A program made the translations under genes and the position numbers. This document shows positions 10,601 through 22,100 of a stretch of 64,000 bases of DNA, one piece after another. The notes under the pieces were generated by a model. It did not search any database. It was not told the DNA's origin and saw only the letters and a list, made by a program, of their open reading frames with translations. How positions within the stretch are numbered: position 1 is the first letter of the stretch; each line of letters begins with the position of its first letter. The DNA is from Eudorina sp. 2006-703-Eu-15 (Eukaryota > Chlorophyta > Chlorophyceae > Chlamydomonadales > Volvocaceae): assembly GCA_003117195.1 (NCBI GenBank), contig BDSI01000044.1:561163-625162 (forward strand). The letters run 5' to 3'.

Positions 10601-13600
10601 TCCCGGTACCGCCGCCTCTCACCCTCCGCCTCGTCATCCTGCTCGCAGATGTCATCCGACGTCGCCTCCGCCGCCTTCGCCGCTGCCACCACGGCCGCCT
10701 CCACCGCCACCTGCGGCGGGCCCCGCGAGCGGCAGCTGCCCGTCGGGAATGTAAGCGGAGTACGGCCCGACCCCGCCGGCGGCGGCGGCCGCTGCGACGG
10801 CACGCCACCAGCCTCCCAGGGGGTTGGTTCCGCCGTCTGGGACTCACGACTAGCTGCTGCCTCCGCCGGTGGTAGTGAACCCGCCGCGGAGGCGGCCGGG
10901 GGTGAAGGCGCCTGGACGGTGCCCACCGCCGCCGCCGCCGCCGCCTGTGTCAGCCCCGCCGCCACCACTACCTCCGTCACTGCCGCCTCCGTCACTGCCG
11001 CCTCCGTCACCGCCTCCGCTGCCGCCGCCTCCACCTCCGCCGCCCCCGCCTCCGTCACCGCCGCCGCTGCCGCCACCTCCGCCTCCGCCGCCCCCGCCTC
11101 CGTCACCGCCGCCAGGTCGGTGGTGGGCAGCACGTGGGCGCACAGCGGCAGCGGCTGCAGCTGCACCAGGAACGGACACTCCCACACGGTCCCCATCTTG
11201 CGGTCGGCCCAGCTGCACAAGTCACCCACCAGCCGCCAGCCTGCGGAGGCCAGCGGCAGCAGCAGGGCTCTCCCGGGACCACTTTTCCTGACTGAACAGC
11301 TTTGTACAGCGCCGCGATCAACAAAGAATACGGTACCGTTATATTACCGTTATGATGCCGTACCAATATCCAGCAACGAGGATGGCTAGGTACCCAGGTC
11401 CGTGGTCACTGGTCACAGAGTCCAAACCCCTTACCTGCGGCGATCCCCGCCGTACCCTTTCCCCCACTGGCCGGGACTCACCCCGCGTTATGTCCGTCGT
11501 ACGGTACACCAGCGCCGTACCGCCACCCTCCTTGTAGCCGCTGCCGATCAGCATCGTCCACTCCCGGCCCCGCCCGTCGCCGTACTCGACGAACCACGGG
11601 TCGCGCCACGCCTGCAGTTTGCCGGTGTGCGGCAGCTCCATGAGCGGCACGGGCACCTTGCGCCAGCGGACGAGCAGCTCGTCATCTGTACGGCACGGCG
11701 GGACCGGATGACCCCGCGGAGCTGAGGACAAGCGGAACAGGAAGGCTCGAGATCAGGATGCGAGGCGCCGGGAAACTAAGCTGATTGTTTGAATCCCGAC
11801 ACCACGTAACTAAGTGGCTCGAAACCGATGCTTCCAAGCCGAACACTTTTCTACGGGAATCGTACGGGACGGTCTCATATACGAACGACCCTCGGGTCGG
11901 TCTCACCCGGATCGCACACGGCGCAGCACTGCGACTCAAAGTGCGGTAGCCCCATATCGTGGCCGGGGGGCGGGTGCGAAAGCGCCACCTCGCGGTTGTC
12001 ACGCAGCCGGGCGCCCGTGTAGAAACACACGGGCACGTCCGAGTGTGGGTCGATCTGCGGGGGCGATCACCGGCGGTAGTTGTACGACAACGGAACGGTA
12101 GCCGTTACACGAGTGTGGGGCACTGGGGGTTCGCCACGTTGGGGTTCATGCATGTGCGAATGGTGTGGGGTACGGGAGTGGATTGAGGGGCCACACGATG
12201 CGGTCGGCCCACGGGTAGGGCAGTGACCCATGGGTCGCCGACCCTTGGGTCAGACGCGCCGCATGCTTCGGTGGCTATTTGGCTGAAGGCCGTGTCATCG
12301 CCCAATGCCACAACACCGCTATGCCCAAACCAGACTAAATCAGAGAAATACATGGCAGTCGATTTATGTTATGTTTTAATTAATTATCAATGATGAACAT
12401 AATTTAATTGTTAATTAATTTTAATTAATTATCAATGATGAACAATAATTTAATTCTTAATTAATAAAGTAAGGAATCGCCCGTGTGCACTCCGTACCGC
12501 GATTGACCCGGAGAAGCAACCGTCCGCATCGGGCCCTCCTGGCGTCGGGAAGATGGCGGGCGGCAGCCGCTCCCAGTGCGCCAGGTCGTACGAAACCACG
12601 TGGTCCCAGCCGACCCCCCAGTGCCACTGGCAGGTGCCTTCGCGCGCCTGGTAGAACCTGTACGACAGGATACGACAGGGTCGCGTGGAGAGGCATCCGC
12701 ACACGGGCGAAAAGCTGCTAACAACACGACCGGCAGAAGCCCCATCCTCACAAAAAACAACATAAGGGCCTATGACAGTGCACAAAAAATGTTTACGGCA
12801 CAGTCGAGACGTGGCGGTGTGCAAACCACGTGCCATATTCCCCTTGGCAGCACCTTGGCAGACAGGCCCCTTGTGGGCTGGTCCCCCGCTTTGCCCCTTG
12901 CCAGCCAGCATGCCAAGCTCATTGTCGGTCGCCTCGGTTGGGTTCCGGATCATTTGGCGAAAAAGGCAAGCTTGTGGGCCCAACTTTCCGCACCTGAGAC
13001 AAACACCGCACGCCGTCGCTGCCTGCCGCGCCAGCCCCCCGTCCCCACCACACACCCGCTCCGAACCCGTCGCCCTGGTGACCGGATCCCACCTCGACCC
13101 CCGCCCCAGTGCTGCTGACGGCGCCGCACCCGCGATCACTTCCCCGCCTTCTGCACGTCGCGCAACCCCTCCAACCGCCCCAGGGCCCCCGCGCACCTGC
13201 ATCCTCCCGCCCCTCCGCCACACAAGAATCCGTCAACCCATCGCCCCCCTTGGGCTCCTCGCCCCTCAAGCCCCCAGCCCCCGCGAAATCCAGCCCCCTC
13301 CACCTGCCTCCCTTCCCAACCCACATCAGCCCCCAGCCGCCCCAGGCCCTCCTCCCCCGGCCCCCGGCTCACAAGTGGTATCTGCCCTTGTAGGCGATGG
13401 GTCCGTTGGGGTCGGAGCCCCACCCGCTGACGGGCATCACGTGGAACACGGGCGTCAGGCTCTCCTGGTCCCGGTCGTGGGTGGAGGAGGGCGGGCAGCT
13501 GGGGGGCAACTGCGGGCAGGGCCGTGAGCAGGAGCTGGCAGCGGCCCCGGCGGCGGATGCCGGCGGTGTCATCGGCCCCGGCGAAGAGCCGCCGCCCTGG

Positions 13601-13962
13601 AGCGCGTCGTACCGGGCCGTGACGTCACCGGCTGCCGCCGGCCGTGACGTCACCGGCGTCGCCGCTGTCACCTGCACCACCGCCGGTGCTGCTGCCGCTG
13701 CTGCTGCTGCCGCTGCTGCTGCTGCTGCTGCCCCTGCCGGTCCCGCAGGTGCCGACACCGGGGCCGGCGCCCGGCTGCAAATCGTCCGCGTAACGATGCC
13801 TGTGGTCCCCGCAGTCGGAGGGCTGGAGGGGCTGGAGGGCGGGAAACGGGCTCCCGGGAGGGGTCGTGAAGGCGGGGTGGCAGGCGCGGCGGGCAGCTGC
13901 AGGGAGGCTGCGGCGGCGCAGGGAGAGGCAGAGGCCGACGGGAGTGCGTCGGGCGCCGGCAT
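4686..13962 (-). CDS. Glycoside hydrolase family 32 (invertase/fructanase-type) with giant low-complexity insertion
   Basis: GH32 retaining enzymes cleave beta-fructosidic bonds of sucrose or fructans. Proposed exons: 13962-13373, 12657-12498, 12054-11907, 11685-11482, 11240-8971, 8480-8343, 7469-7336, 6843-6020, 5016-4910, 4843-4686; about 1577 residues, far above the usual 500-650. The three catalytic carboxylates are present: Asp184 in SDPNG (nucleophile), Asp328 in AWRDPW (transition-state stabiliser) and Glu388 in VWECP (acid/base). Other propeller pieces include CQWHWG/DLAHWE, VCFYTG, YWLGEYD and VLWGYI. The C-terminal beta-sandwich includes LRLFLDASCLEVF and GIELLAVGG. Residues about 405-1037 are an Ala/Gly/Ser/Glu-rich insertion, and exon 8 carries Gln/His tracts. 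Phases agree at every junction except exon 9 to 10. Substrate and secretion are unknown; the N-terminus (Ala/Pro/Ser-rich) has no clear signal peptide, so an upstream exon may be missing. Confidence 0.88.
5016..5455. repeat. GC-rich minisatellite in GH32 intron 8
   Basis: Tandem units of about 17-23 bp built on GGCAGCCGGGGCGGGGGAGG fill the sequence just upstream of the acceptor of GH32 exon 9. On the gene strand this is an uninterrupted pyrimidine-rich (CCCCGCCCCGGCTGCCC) tract. The long frames read from it on both strands are artefacts. Confidence 0.9.
7393..7404. other. GACCCATGGGTC palindrome in GH32 exon 7
   Basis: A perfect 12-bp palindrome, here extended to 14 bp (TGACCCATGGGTCA). It is one of five perfect copies in the window (also 4476-4487, 12225-12236, 31716-31727, 32007-32018). 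Confidence 0.9.
7590..7661 (+). tRNA. tRNA-Ala (anticodon UGC)
   Basis: A complete 72-nt cloverleaf without intron or encoded CCA. The 7-bp acceptor stem (7590-7596 with 7654-7660) contains G3-U70, the identity element of alanine tRNA. The D arm includes TAGCTCAGTGGTAGAGC. The anticodon stem CGCGC/GCGTG closes the loop TTTGCAT, giving anticodon TGC. The T stem ACCGG/CCGGT closes a loop ATCGATC. The discriminator base is A. Internal A and B boxes are recognisable, but no T run follows within about 30 bp, so the terminator is unclear. The gene lies in GH32 intron 6, antisense to that gene. Confidence 0.95.
7926..8290. repeat. 15-bp minisatellite in GH32 intron 6
   Basis: About two dozen imperfect copies of the 15-mer GTAGCACCCGGACCT lie next to the donor of GH32 exon 6, in the same intron as the tRNA. 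Unit-to-unit variation is mostly single substitutions. There are no spacers, so it is not a CRISPR array. Confidence 0.95.
8625..8702. repeat. 10/20-bp tandem repeat in GH32 intron 5
   Basis: Alternating TAATCGGGCC and TGATCGGGCC units, about eight in all, in the intron between exons 5 and 6 of the GH32 gene. Confidence 0.85.
12374..12464. repeat. AT-rich 45-bp direct duplication in GH32 intron 2
   Basis: Two copies of a 45-46-bp unit beginning TTTTAATTAATTATCAATGA (12374-12418 and 12419-12464). The segment is strikingly AT-rich in an otherwise GC-rich gene. It lies about 30 bp from the donor of GH32 exon 2. Confidence 0.9.
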
Positions 13963-16800
13963 GGCACCGGGACGGCCGAAGTGTCCTTGAGGCCCCAGGT
14001 GCTGCTGGTGGGCCTACGGTAGGTAGGCAGGTCAGGCAGCCCTGGAGGCGGTTCGAGACTGAAAAATCAAACCCAGAAACAAACGCTGCGGCCGCGCGGT
14101 CCGGTCTTGGGACGCGTCCGGAGGCAGCTGCGGACCACCGCGGACCACCTGGGGGCCGGCTCTTGATCTGACAAAAGCGCTGCAGGGATTCTGGAGGGGG
14201 CGGGAGGTCTTCCAGGTCGCCGCCGAACCTAGCCAAGCGTTCGTCGTCTTATGCTGCGGTCCGGGTTTGGCGAAAAATCCAGGCCGCGAAAACCTAACCC
14301 GCGGAAATCACTACCGTTCAAACGCTCGCGTCCGGCGCTTGGACTTCTGTTGTTTGACCCTCCCTGAACCCTGAAGTATTCCGGGTCAGATATGCACATC
14401 GCACTTCATGAATCCTTGTGTGTTTGCTGAAGTCCTTAAAGCGCCGGTCGCGGGCGCCGTGGGCGCTGCGGTCATCCTTACACTTGCCCACGCTGCGCTC
14501 GCTGACGCGGACTTGGGACCCTTGGGCGGCTGAGGGGCGCCGTACCAGGACAGTTTCCCCTCGGCCTTCCTGCAACACCAAGCCGCTGTATGACCCGTGG
14601 GTGCCTCCCTTCTGATGGATTTGTGCGGAGTCACACTAAGCCGTGTCGCGCTGCCGCCTGAAGTCCACACACTCGCAACGCGGCCCCAAGAAGGGTCGTG
14701 GTCGTCTTCCGCCAGGCCCGTGCGGGGCTGCCGAGTTTCGTACGCGGTTGGGCTGCAGAGTTCAGTTTCCAAGAAAGGGTCGCGGGCAAACGCAACGCGC
14801 AACATTGGGCGCTCGAGACGGATCCCGGGTGAAGTCCGGACCCACCCCGTCACAGCGCGACCCGCCCATTACGCAACGGGGCCCGTCCAGAGATGACGCG
14901 CGTGCGGCGAACCACCTCGCCCCCACGAACTTTAACCACCCGCTGCCGCTGCCGCTGCTGCTGCCGCTGCTGCTGCCGCTGCTGCTGCCGCTGCTGCTGC
15001 CGCTGCTGCTGCCGCTGCTGCTGCCGCTGCTGCTGCTGCTGCCGCTGCTGCTGCCGCTGCTGCTGCCGCTGCTGCTGCCGCTGCTGCTGCCGCTGCTGCT
15101 GCCGCTGCTGCTGCCGCTGCTGCTGCCGCTGCTGCTGCCGCTGCTGCTGCCGCTGCTGCTGCCGCTGCTGCTGCCGCTGCTGCTGCCGCTGCTGCTGCCG
15201 CTGCTGCTGCCGCTGCTGCTGCCGCTGCTGCTGCCGCTGCTGCTGCCGCTGCCGCTCCGGGGCTCCAGGGGAGGGTTGCCGCATGAGCGCACGTGAGTTC
15301 CCAACCCTCCAGAGGGGGACAGCATTGCTTCAAGCCAACGCGCGGGTGACGACGCCGCCGCCTACCTCCCCCCCCTTCTCATGCCGTCACGTCCACACAT
15401 CCGCTCGCACAACGCGCAGACACAAAAGCGACCCATCCCCCCACCCACCTGCATGCATGCACTCAAAAACTAATAAAAAAAGCGTCGGACGAAGAAGAGT
15501 CCATTGCGAGGAGTTTCTCTTAGGGGTTCATCCGCCCCCCCCGAAGCAGCTGCTGCCTGGAAAAATCCGCCGTCCTTCTCATGGACGGAAGGAGGGAACA
15601 ACAAGACACTGTGCCGGCCGTGCCAGAGGTCCGACAACCCAGGGGCTGGGTGCTCCTGTACCGTGTACCGGGCGCCGGGGGCCCTGGGGCCTGCCACCTC
15701 CGCCACTCGCGGGGGCCTGGGGCCTGCCACCTCCGCAAACAAACACACACGGACGCGGGCACACACGGACGCCGACACGTCAGGCAATCACAGCAGCGCC
15801 TACGCCCAGCCAATCCGCCCGCCCGCTCTCCCGCATGCTCCTCCCAGTCCCCCTCCGGTCCTTCTCTCCACACCCACTTCCATCACCTGGGGGTCTCGGA
15901 GGGATCACGTCCTGGACCTCCCCCCCGCATGCGGCCACAGCCCTTGGCCTCCCGCAAGCACATCCGCCAAATCTGCACTCCGAAACCTCTATTTGTGAAC
16001 CGCCGTACCAAGCGAACCGCCGTACCAAGTCCGTACATAAAATCGTAAAGCGTTTGCTCGTATTGACATCCCCGCGGGACCATCGAAGCGCCGCTGCACA
16101 GCCGCTACTCCTATCGGATATCATCCTGCTATATGAATTATGACTTTATATGTGACACCCTCGCCAGACAGGCCGATGGCTGGCGACGTATCCTGAGGGG
16201 CTGCAGCCGCTCCGCTGCCGGACCTCCATCCGCCCAGCACCCCCCCCCTACGCTCAGCCCGGCACTACCTGGCCGAGGCGGGGCGGTCCCGAGGCGCCTG
16301 CTAGGCCACCGGGTGCTTCCCTCCGGGCGGGGGTCAGCCCGCGCTCGACATCGAGCCGCCCGGTCATCCAGGTATCCAAAAGCCCGGTCATCCAGACGCC
16401 GATATCCAAAAGAGCCCCGGACCCCCGGGTGGCCGGGTCGCCCGCACCCGCTCTCTGCTGTCTGCTCCCCATTCAACTAGGAGAAAAAACATCGTCGCCC
16501 GCCGCTTAGCGCTCGCAATCTGGCTTGCTGGCTGGCTTGCTTGATGGCTTGCTGGGTTGCTGGCTCTGGGTGGCTGGCTCTGACTGGCTTGCTGGGTGGC
16601 TCCCGTTTCGCTCCGCTTCGAGACCGGTGTTAGCCACCCCGGCCGCGTGCTCGAGCCCCGCACGCTTCCCTGGTGAGTGCCGCCGTCGCCCGCCACCCTG
16701 TCGTCACCCCCTCACGGTTCCAGCTCGGCTTGGCTGCCGGAGAGCGCAAGCAACTGGGTCCCTCGCCCGCTGACCCACTGACCCACGGGTACCAGCCCCC
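13963..16800. other. GH32 upstream region and CCGCTGCTG array, no gene seen
   Basis: This interval separates the GH32 start from the stop of the Asterix gene; both genes are on minus. It may hold the GH32 promoter or a missed 5' exon. From about 14940 to 15255 it contains an almost perfect 9-bp array (CCGCTGCTG), which generates long poly-Ala, Leu/Pro, Arg/Cys and Gln/Arg frames in all phases. Shorter GGCTGGCTTGCT-type repeats lie at 16515-16595. Confidence 0.6.
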
Positions 16801-18823
16801 TCACGCCTTGGCGCCCCCTGCTGCTGCGGCCGTACTCGCAACGGCCGGCTCCGTGGCATTGGCGGCCCCCAACGGATGGATCTGGAGGTGCGAGAAGACG
16901 ATACCCATCACCGACATCTGCAGGCGCGGCGGGGTCGGGCGGGACGGACAGAGGGGGAGGCCTCAGATGGCGGTGCAGCGCGCAGGGGCGGGTGTGGGTG
17001 TGGGGAGGGAGAGCCCGAGCGTGTCCCTCCCCAGGGGACCGATTGCCTGGGCGGGGGTACTGGTGCCCCGCTGACATTGGTCCGCCAGGACGGCGGGGTT
17101 CTAGGAACGTAACCCACCCAACCGCACACAGAGGGCGCTGGGGTGTGGGAGCCCCCGGCGGTTGAGTGGTGGTGCAGCCAGGCGCCCGAACCCCTCAACC
17201 CGGAGTGAGATCTACCGTCAACGACCCTGCCTACTCGGCCGTCCATACGAGACGGATGAGGCCCGTCTCCGGCGCCCGATCCGGAGCGACACAAGGAGCG
17301 AAAGCGGGTGCGGCCGGCGAACCACGGATGGATGGATGGATGGATGGATGGATGGATGGATGGATGGATGGATGGATGGATGGATGGATGGATGGATGGC
17401 CCCCGGGGGATCGTCGATGGATCCGCGGACGGCCCCACCCCTGGCCCTGCCCCTGCACCTGATTTCTCCTGCCCCCGGTTTGCCCTACGGCCCCTACCCC
17501 TTCTGCAAGACCATGACAGCGACCCCGTTGTACCGTTTCCAGGTCCCGAGATTCCCTCTCGTCCCGGCTCCTCCTTTCCTTGCTACTTCCGCCCAGTGGA
17601 ACAGGGCCGGGGTCGCTGTGGTGCGCTGGGTCGCAACTGGGTACACTTCCCCGCCCGCCCCCGGGCCCCACACACACCCTACCTGGATGGGTTGAAGTGC
17701 ACCTCCCCCGTTAAAACATCGAAACCGCGATCAGTCCACCCCTCCCCCCGGCCCACTTTCCCCCGCCCCCATGACTTGCAGGCCCCGACCCTATTTACCA
17801 TTCCGCTTATGAAGAGCTGCTTGATGTCGGTGTCCGGATTCCGCTGGATGAACGCCGAGGCGATGAAGGCTAGGGCGATGAAGGAAAAGATCCGTACTGC
17901 GAGAATACGGCAGCGGGCGCGAGGGGCAACAGGAGGGTACGGAAGGGTACGGCGCGTCGGGACGGCGCAAAGTGCGATGTAGGGGCGCGGCTGGGGTGCG
18001 GCTCTTGCGGGTGAAGTCCAGAAGACCCGGTGTGTGTGATACCCGCGATTTGCCGCATGGGTAGAGTCCTAAGGTTTATAGTTCTAGCGGCTTCGGGAAG
18101 ATGGGTTTACCGAGTGATTGTCAGGCAGAGGAACAGGTGGAAGAGGAGGCAACGCGGCGGAGAGGAGTGGGCCACCCAGTCGGGGCCAGGAAGTCGCGGG
18201 CCGTCCTTGGGGGGCATTTAAGTGAAGACAGGTCAGGGTGTGTCAACGACCCAGCCCCCCGTCTCCTGTGGGGCGCTGCAGGGGCCCCCCTCCCTCCCTC
18301 CCTCCTGGAGAGCGTTCGTTCCTGGTCGCGCTTGCAAGATTGCATGTGGGGTACCCTAGGTAGCTGGGTCTGGGGTCGCGCCCGGGTCGCCAAGATATGC
18401 GCGCTGGCCCGGTAGGAAGGCAGCCAAGCAGGGGCCGCCCGCAGCGAGTCTGCGTGTCGAGGCAGATGGGCGCCGCTATTTATGATTTCATAAGCAGAGG
18501 TGGCCCTGGCTGAAGGGGCGAGCCCCATGATGCGTTGGTGGGTGGACGAGTTCTGCTCCACGTGGGCAGGGGTGGTTGAGGACGACCGCGAGGTGACGAC
18601 CAGGCGGCGCACCACACGGCGCAGGACTCGTCTCGCTCTTGCCCCACCCCCACCCAGCGCGTCGGGACTGACCTCTTGTGAAAACGCCCAGCATTCCTAA
18701 CACCATGCCAACTGTCGCGAACGCATCGAGTTTGGGTTCTTCGGAGGGCTCGCGCTGCGGGTAGGGCACCACGCTGTCTGGCCGCCGTGGATCCCCCGAT
18801 AAAGCAGCCTTATCGGCAACCAT
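16801..18823 (-). CDS. WDR83OS: Asterix/WDR83OS homologue, PAT chaperone complex membrane subunit
   Basis: Asterix and CCDC47 form the ER PAT complex, which shields polar transmembrane segments during membrane-protein insertion. Exons 18823-18673, 17896-17799 and 16917-16801 join in phase (1/2, then 0/0) to a 121-residue protein; animal homologues are about 106. The N-terminus carries the family signature [12 protein letters not shown], followed by an amphipathic segment ending [12 protein letters not shown]. Next come a transmembrane helix ([14 protein letters not shown]) and the [10 protein letters not shown] motif matching the conserved acidic-x-KQ segment of the family. A second hydrophobic helix ([15 protein letters not shown]) and an Ala-rich tail end the protein. 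Intron 2 holds a (GGAT)n array and the GTCAGT donor of exon 1 is non-canonical. The start shares a 311-bp divergent promoter region with the plus-strand gene at 19135. Confidence 0.9.
17328..17398. repeat. (GGAT)n microsatellite in Asterix intron 2
   Basis: About 17 tandem copies of GGAT, nearly perfect. Confidence 0.97.
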
Positions 18824-19134
18824 AGCTGCAGTGAAATTTACGAGATAACGATTGCGATTATGGCTAGGTATTGCCTGAACTTGAATCAGGTACACCTGAG
18901 GGGCCTAGGAAATTACGGTAGGAAATGCAGCCATTGCGCACAGATAATGTGCATTACATGAAATTACGAACTTGCAAGATCATTATTTTTTAGGCGGTTG
19001 CCCAGCAAGTACAGGATAAGGCCCTTGCTAAAGCTTCGTTTCACTTTGACAGAGGTGGACAACTTCGAGAGCACATACGAGCCATAAGGATATACATAAC
19101 TTACTTCAACTGACATGCTGTGGCGACACATGCA
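18824..19134. promoter_or_regulatory. Divergent intergenic region between Asterix and the 19135 gene
   Basis: The two predicted start codons point away from each other across 311 bp, so both promoters should lie here. The stretch is less GC-rich than its surroundings. No clear TATA box pair was identified. Confidence 0.5.
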
Positions 19135-22100
19135 ATGTCTAGGCGCGATGATGGACTGAGCATAGCCGTTTGGGAAAATTCACCATGGCGATCCTTCGTT
19201 CGTTGCTGGGACTCAGAAGACACATCGGAAGGGCAGGCGGACTACATTCCGCAACCGCAAACATATCGGCCAGGGCTGGTAAGGTTTCTTGAAACCTGGA
19301 GGCGCAGTTTACGCTTCGATTCCTTATTTTCTCCTTAAACCTGCTCGGCTACTGGGTGCAAGACTATGACTATGTGCTGCACCATGTTCACTGGCCCTAC
19401 CATCACAACACAACGAACAATAACAGGACGCTCCCCAGACATCTCATCAAGATTCAGACGATGTTCGCGAGATATTCGGGCGCGCTCTGGACGCGGCGCG
19501 GAGCAAGTGCGTGGGGTTGCCTTAGTACTGTCACCTGAAACAAACAGTTTTTTCGATTTTGCCTCATGTCACTGACAAAATTCAACACCGCCTACCGAAT
19601 GTTCCTAACGCAATGGCGGGGTTTGCTGGTTTTGCAGGAAGTTCTTCGTGTCGGCTGCCTCAGTCACGCAAAGCCGCCAGGATTTTATGCGAAGCGAAGC
19701 TCGTTTAATGGCAGAAGACAATCGCAGGTGTGTCCGTTTGCGCGACCTCAATGCACTGTTGCTCGGCATTGCCGCTTCGCATGTTTGTCAAGGGTTTGGG
19801 GTACTGCCCTCTTCCGCCTGCTGCAGTTGGGGCGGATCCGGGCGCTCAAAGTGGGGCCACAGTCGCTCGGAGAGCGAATCGGAGGCCGATGAAAGCGCGG
19901 ACGGCGACGATGAGGAGGAGGACGGGGGCGACGACGTCGTCCAGGCAGAGAGTCCACGCCGAGTGACAGAGAATAAACCAGGTATTGGATTCTGTTGAAT
20001 ACGTGGATCTACATGCAGCATGCTTGGCGCGCGCTGCAAAGGTCTTTGTCCTGGTCCACCCATTCAAGCTAAACACCCCGCGCTCTTCACAGTGAGCAGC
20101 GACCATACTTAGGTGGGCCCCTAGAAGCCACGTTTATTGCGAGGAGTGGATATGCACAATCCTAAGGCCAGCCGCATCTGACTGTCACGTGACAAACCAG
20201 ACATTTGATTGATGTGGGGATGGGACGCTGTCGGTCGGCATCGCATGGCCTAAATGCCCCAAGGCCTGCCACAAGCCGCGACACACAAATGCGGATACGG
20301 TGCCTTCTCTACCCCAGCGCGCTCCTAGCACCTGTCCCGCACCTGCTTCTGATCACTCCACCTCACCCTTGCACCTCTCCTGCCCACCCCCCCCACTCCT
20401 CCACCTGCCGATGTACAGAATCCGTCTCCCGGTGCAGCAGTATCCGTACGATACATTCGCCTCTCGGCGCCTCACGGCGAGGCACAGCCACTGGCAGCGG
20501 CGCCGCCGACGGTCCCGAGGCGACCGCGACCGCGGAGGCGACCGCCTTTGGCGGCAGCAACGGCGGCGCCGCCGCCGCAGCCGCCGCCGCCGCTGCAGCC
20601 CCCGCCGTGTTTCGGATGCCATCCCGGCTGCAGATCATGAGCCCCGTTGGCGGCCACACGGCTGAGCTAGCGACTCCAACGTCATCAGGCGCCCTGACGC
20701 GGAGCCCGCAGCCCTGCGCCAGCCTCCTGGGTGATTCCCAGGCGCCTACCACACCCGGCAGCGGCAGTAGCCCCAGACAGGCCCTTAGCAGCGCGGCGCG
20801 GGTACGCGCCGCCAGGGCCGCAGCCGCAGCAGCCGCCGGCGGCAGCGGCGGCGGCGCCGGCGGCGGCAGCGCCGCCTCCAGCCCCAAGCTCCTGCACGCA
20901 CAGGCGGCCAACATGCCTGTACGACACAGCATTGAGCTGCACTCGTCGCGCAAGCCGCTGTCGCCCGGTGCCGGTGCCCCGCGGGAGCGGCAGTCGGCGA
21001 CCTCAGATGGTGACGACGCGGGGGCCCATGGGTCGGCCGCCCACGCGGTCGCCCTGGCGGCGGCGGGGACGCAGGATCGGGTGTTGACGGGCCTTATGCG
21101 GCCTCATGGAGAACGCGACCGGCGAATAGCCACGAGCTCAGGCTTTTCCGCAGCGGCGGCGACGACGACGACGACGCCGACGCACGCGGCGGCGCCGGCG
21201 GGGGCTGGCGCGGGGCCCAGGCGAGGGAGCGGCGGCGGCGGCGACGGTGGGACCGGCAGCAGTGGCGGCGGCGTGGAGCAGTCGGCGCAGTTCGGGGCAC
21301 AGCTACATCTCCATCCTCAGGCGCCGGGATCACGTGACACGTTCCTCGGCAGTAGCAGGTCGCGTCGTACGACGCTGCTGTCGGGCCCCGACGGCGGCGC
21401 CGGCGGTGCCGGCGGCGGGAAGGGCCCCGGCGGCGCGCTGGTGCCGTCGCCTTCTGGCCGCCAGAGGCTGCACTCGACGCCGTGGACGTCGAAGGGGTCG
21501 ATGTACGCTTTGGGGTCCGTGTCAATGTCAGCGGCGATGACACCGCCGCAGCAGCAGCAGTCGCTGTCGTACTCGGACTCACGGACGGCTCGCACCCCCG
21601 GCTCGCACAGTCAAGTCGTTCTAACCTCGAGCCACGCCGGCGACTTTAGAAAGCACTCGCTGGCTGTTACGGTGGGTCCTTTGGCCAGTCAGGTCGCGTA
21701 CGGCGGGTGCCCTATATTGGTGGTACTTGAAATGGGATGCCCGAAGGAAATGGGATGCCCGAAGGCAGGCGGATGGGAGATCGCGGGACGAGCTGCACTG
21801 CCCCACGCCCGGGCTCCAGTCCCCGGGCTCCTGTCCTCGGGTGGTCCGCAGCTAGGGGCCCCGTGCGGGATGTGTTGCGTTGGTCCCGACGGCGCCGTCG
21901 CAGTGGGCTGGGTTTGGTTTGGGGCGTTTCGCAGTGTCCGCGTGAGGGTTGGTTGGGTCGTTTGCAGGTATCGGCCGTCTCGTGGGGGGCAGTACCCGGA
22001 GGACGACAGGACGGGGATGGGGGCGGGATGGGGACAGCGGCGCGAAGGAGGACCTGCGCGAAGGTGGACCTGCGCGAAGGTGGACCTGCGCGAAGGTGGA

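Noticed and set aside
9776..11389. 537-codon plus frame
   Set aside because: Antisense to GH32 exon 5; GC-rich low-complexity DNA leaves the complementary frame open, and it has no family features.
14932..15333. 133-codon minus frame that is almost pure alanine
   Set aside because: It is a reading of the CCGCTGCTG array; all frames of this repeat are open.
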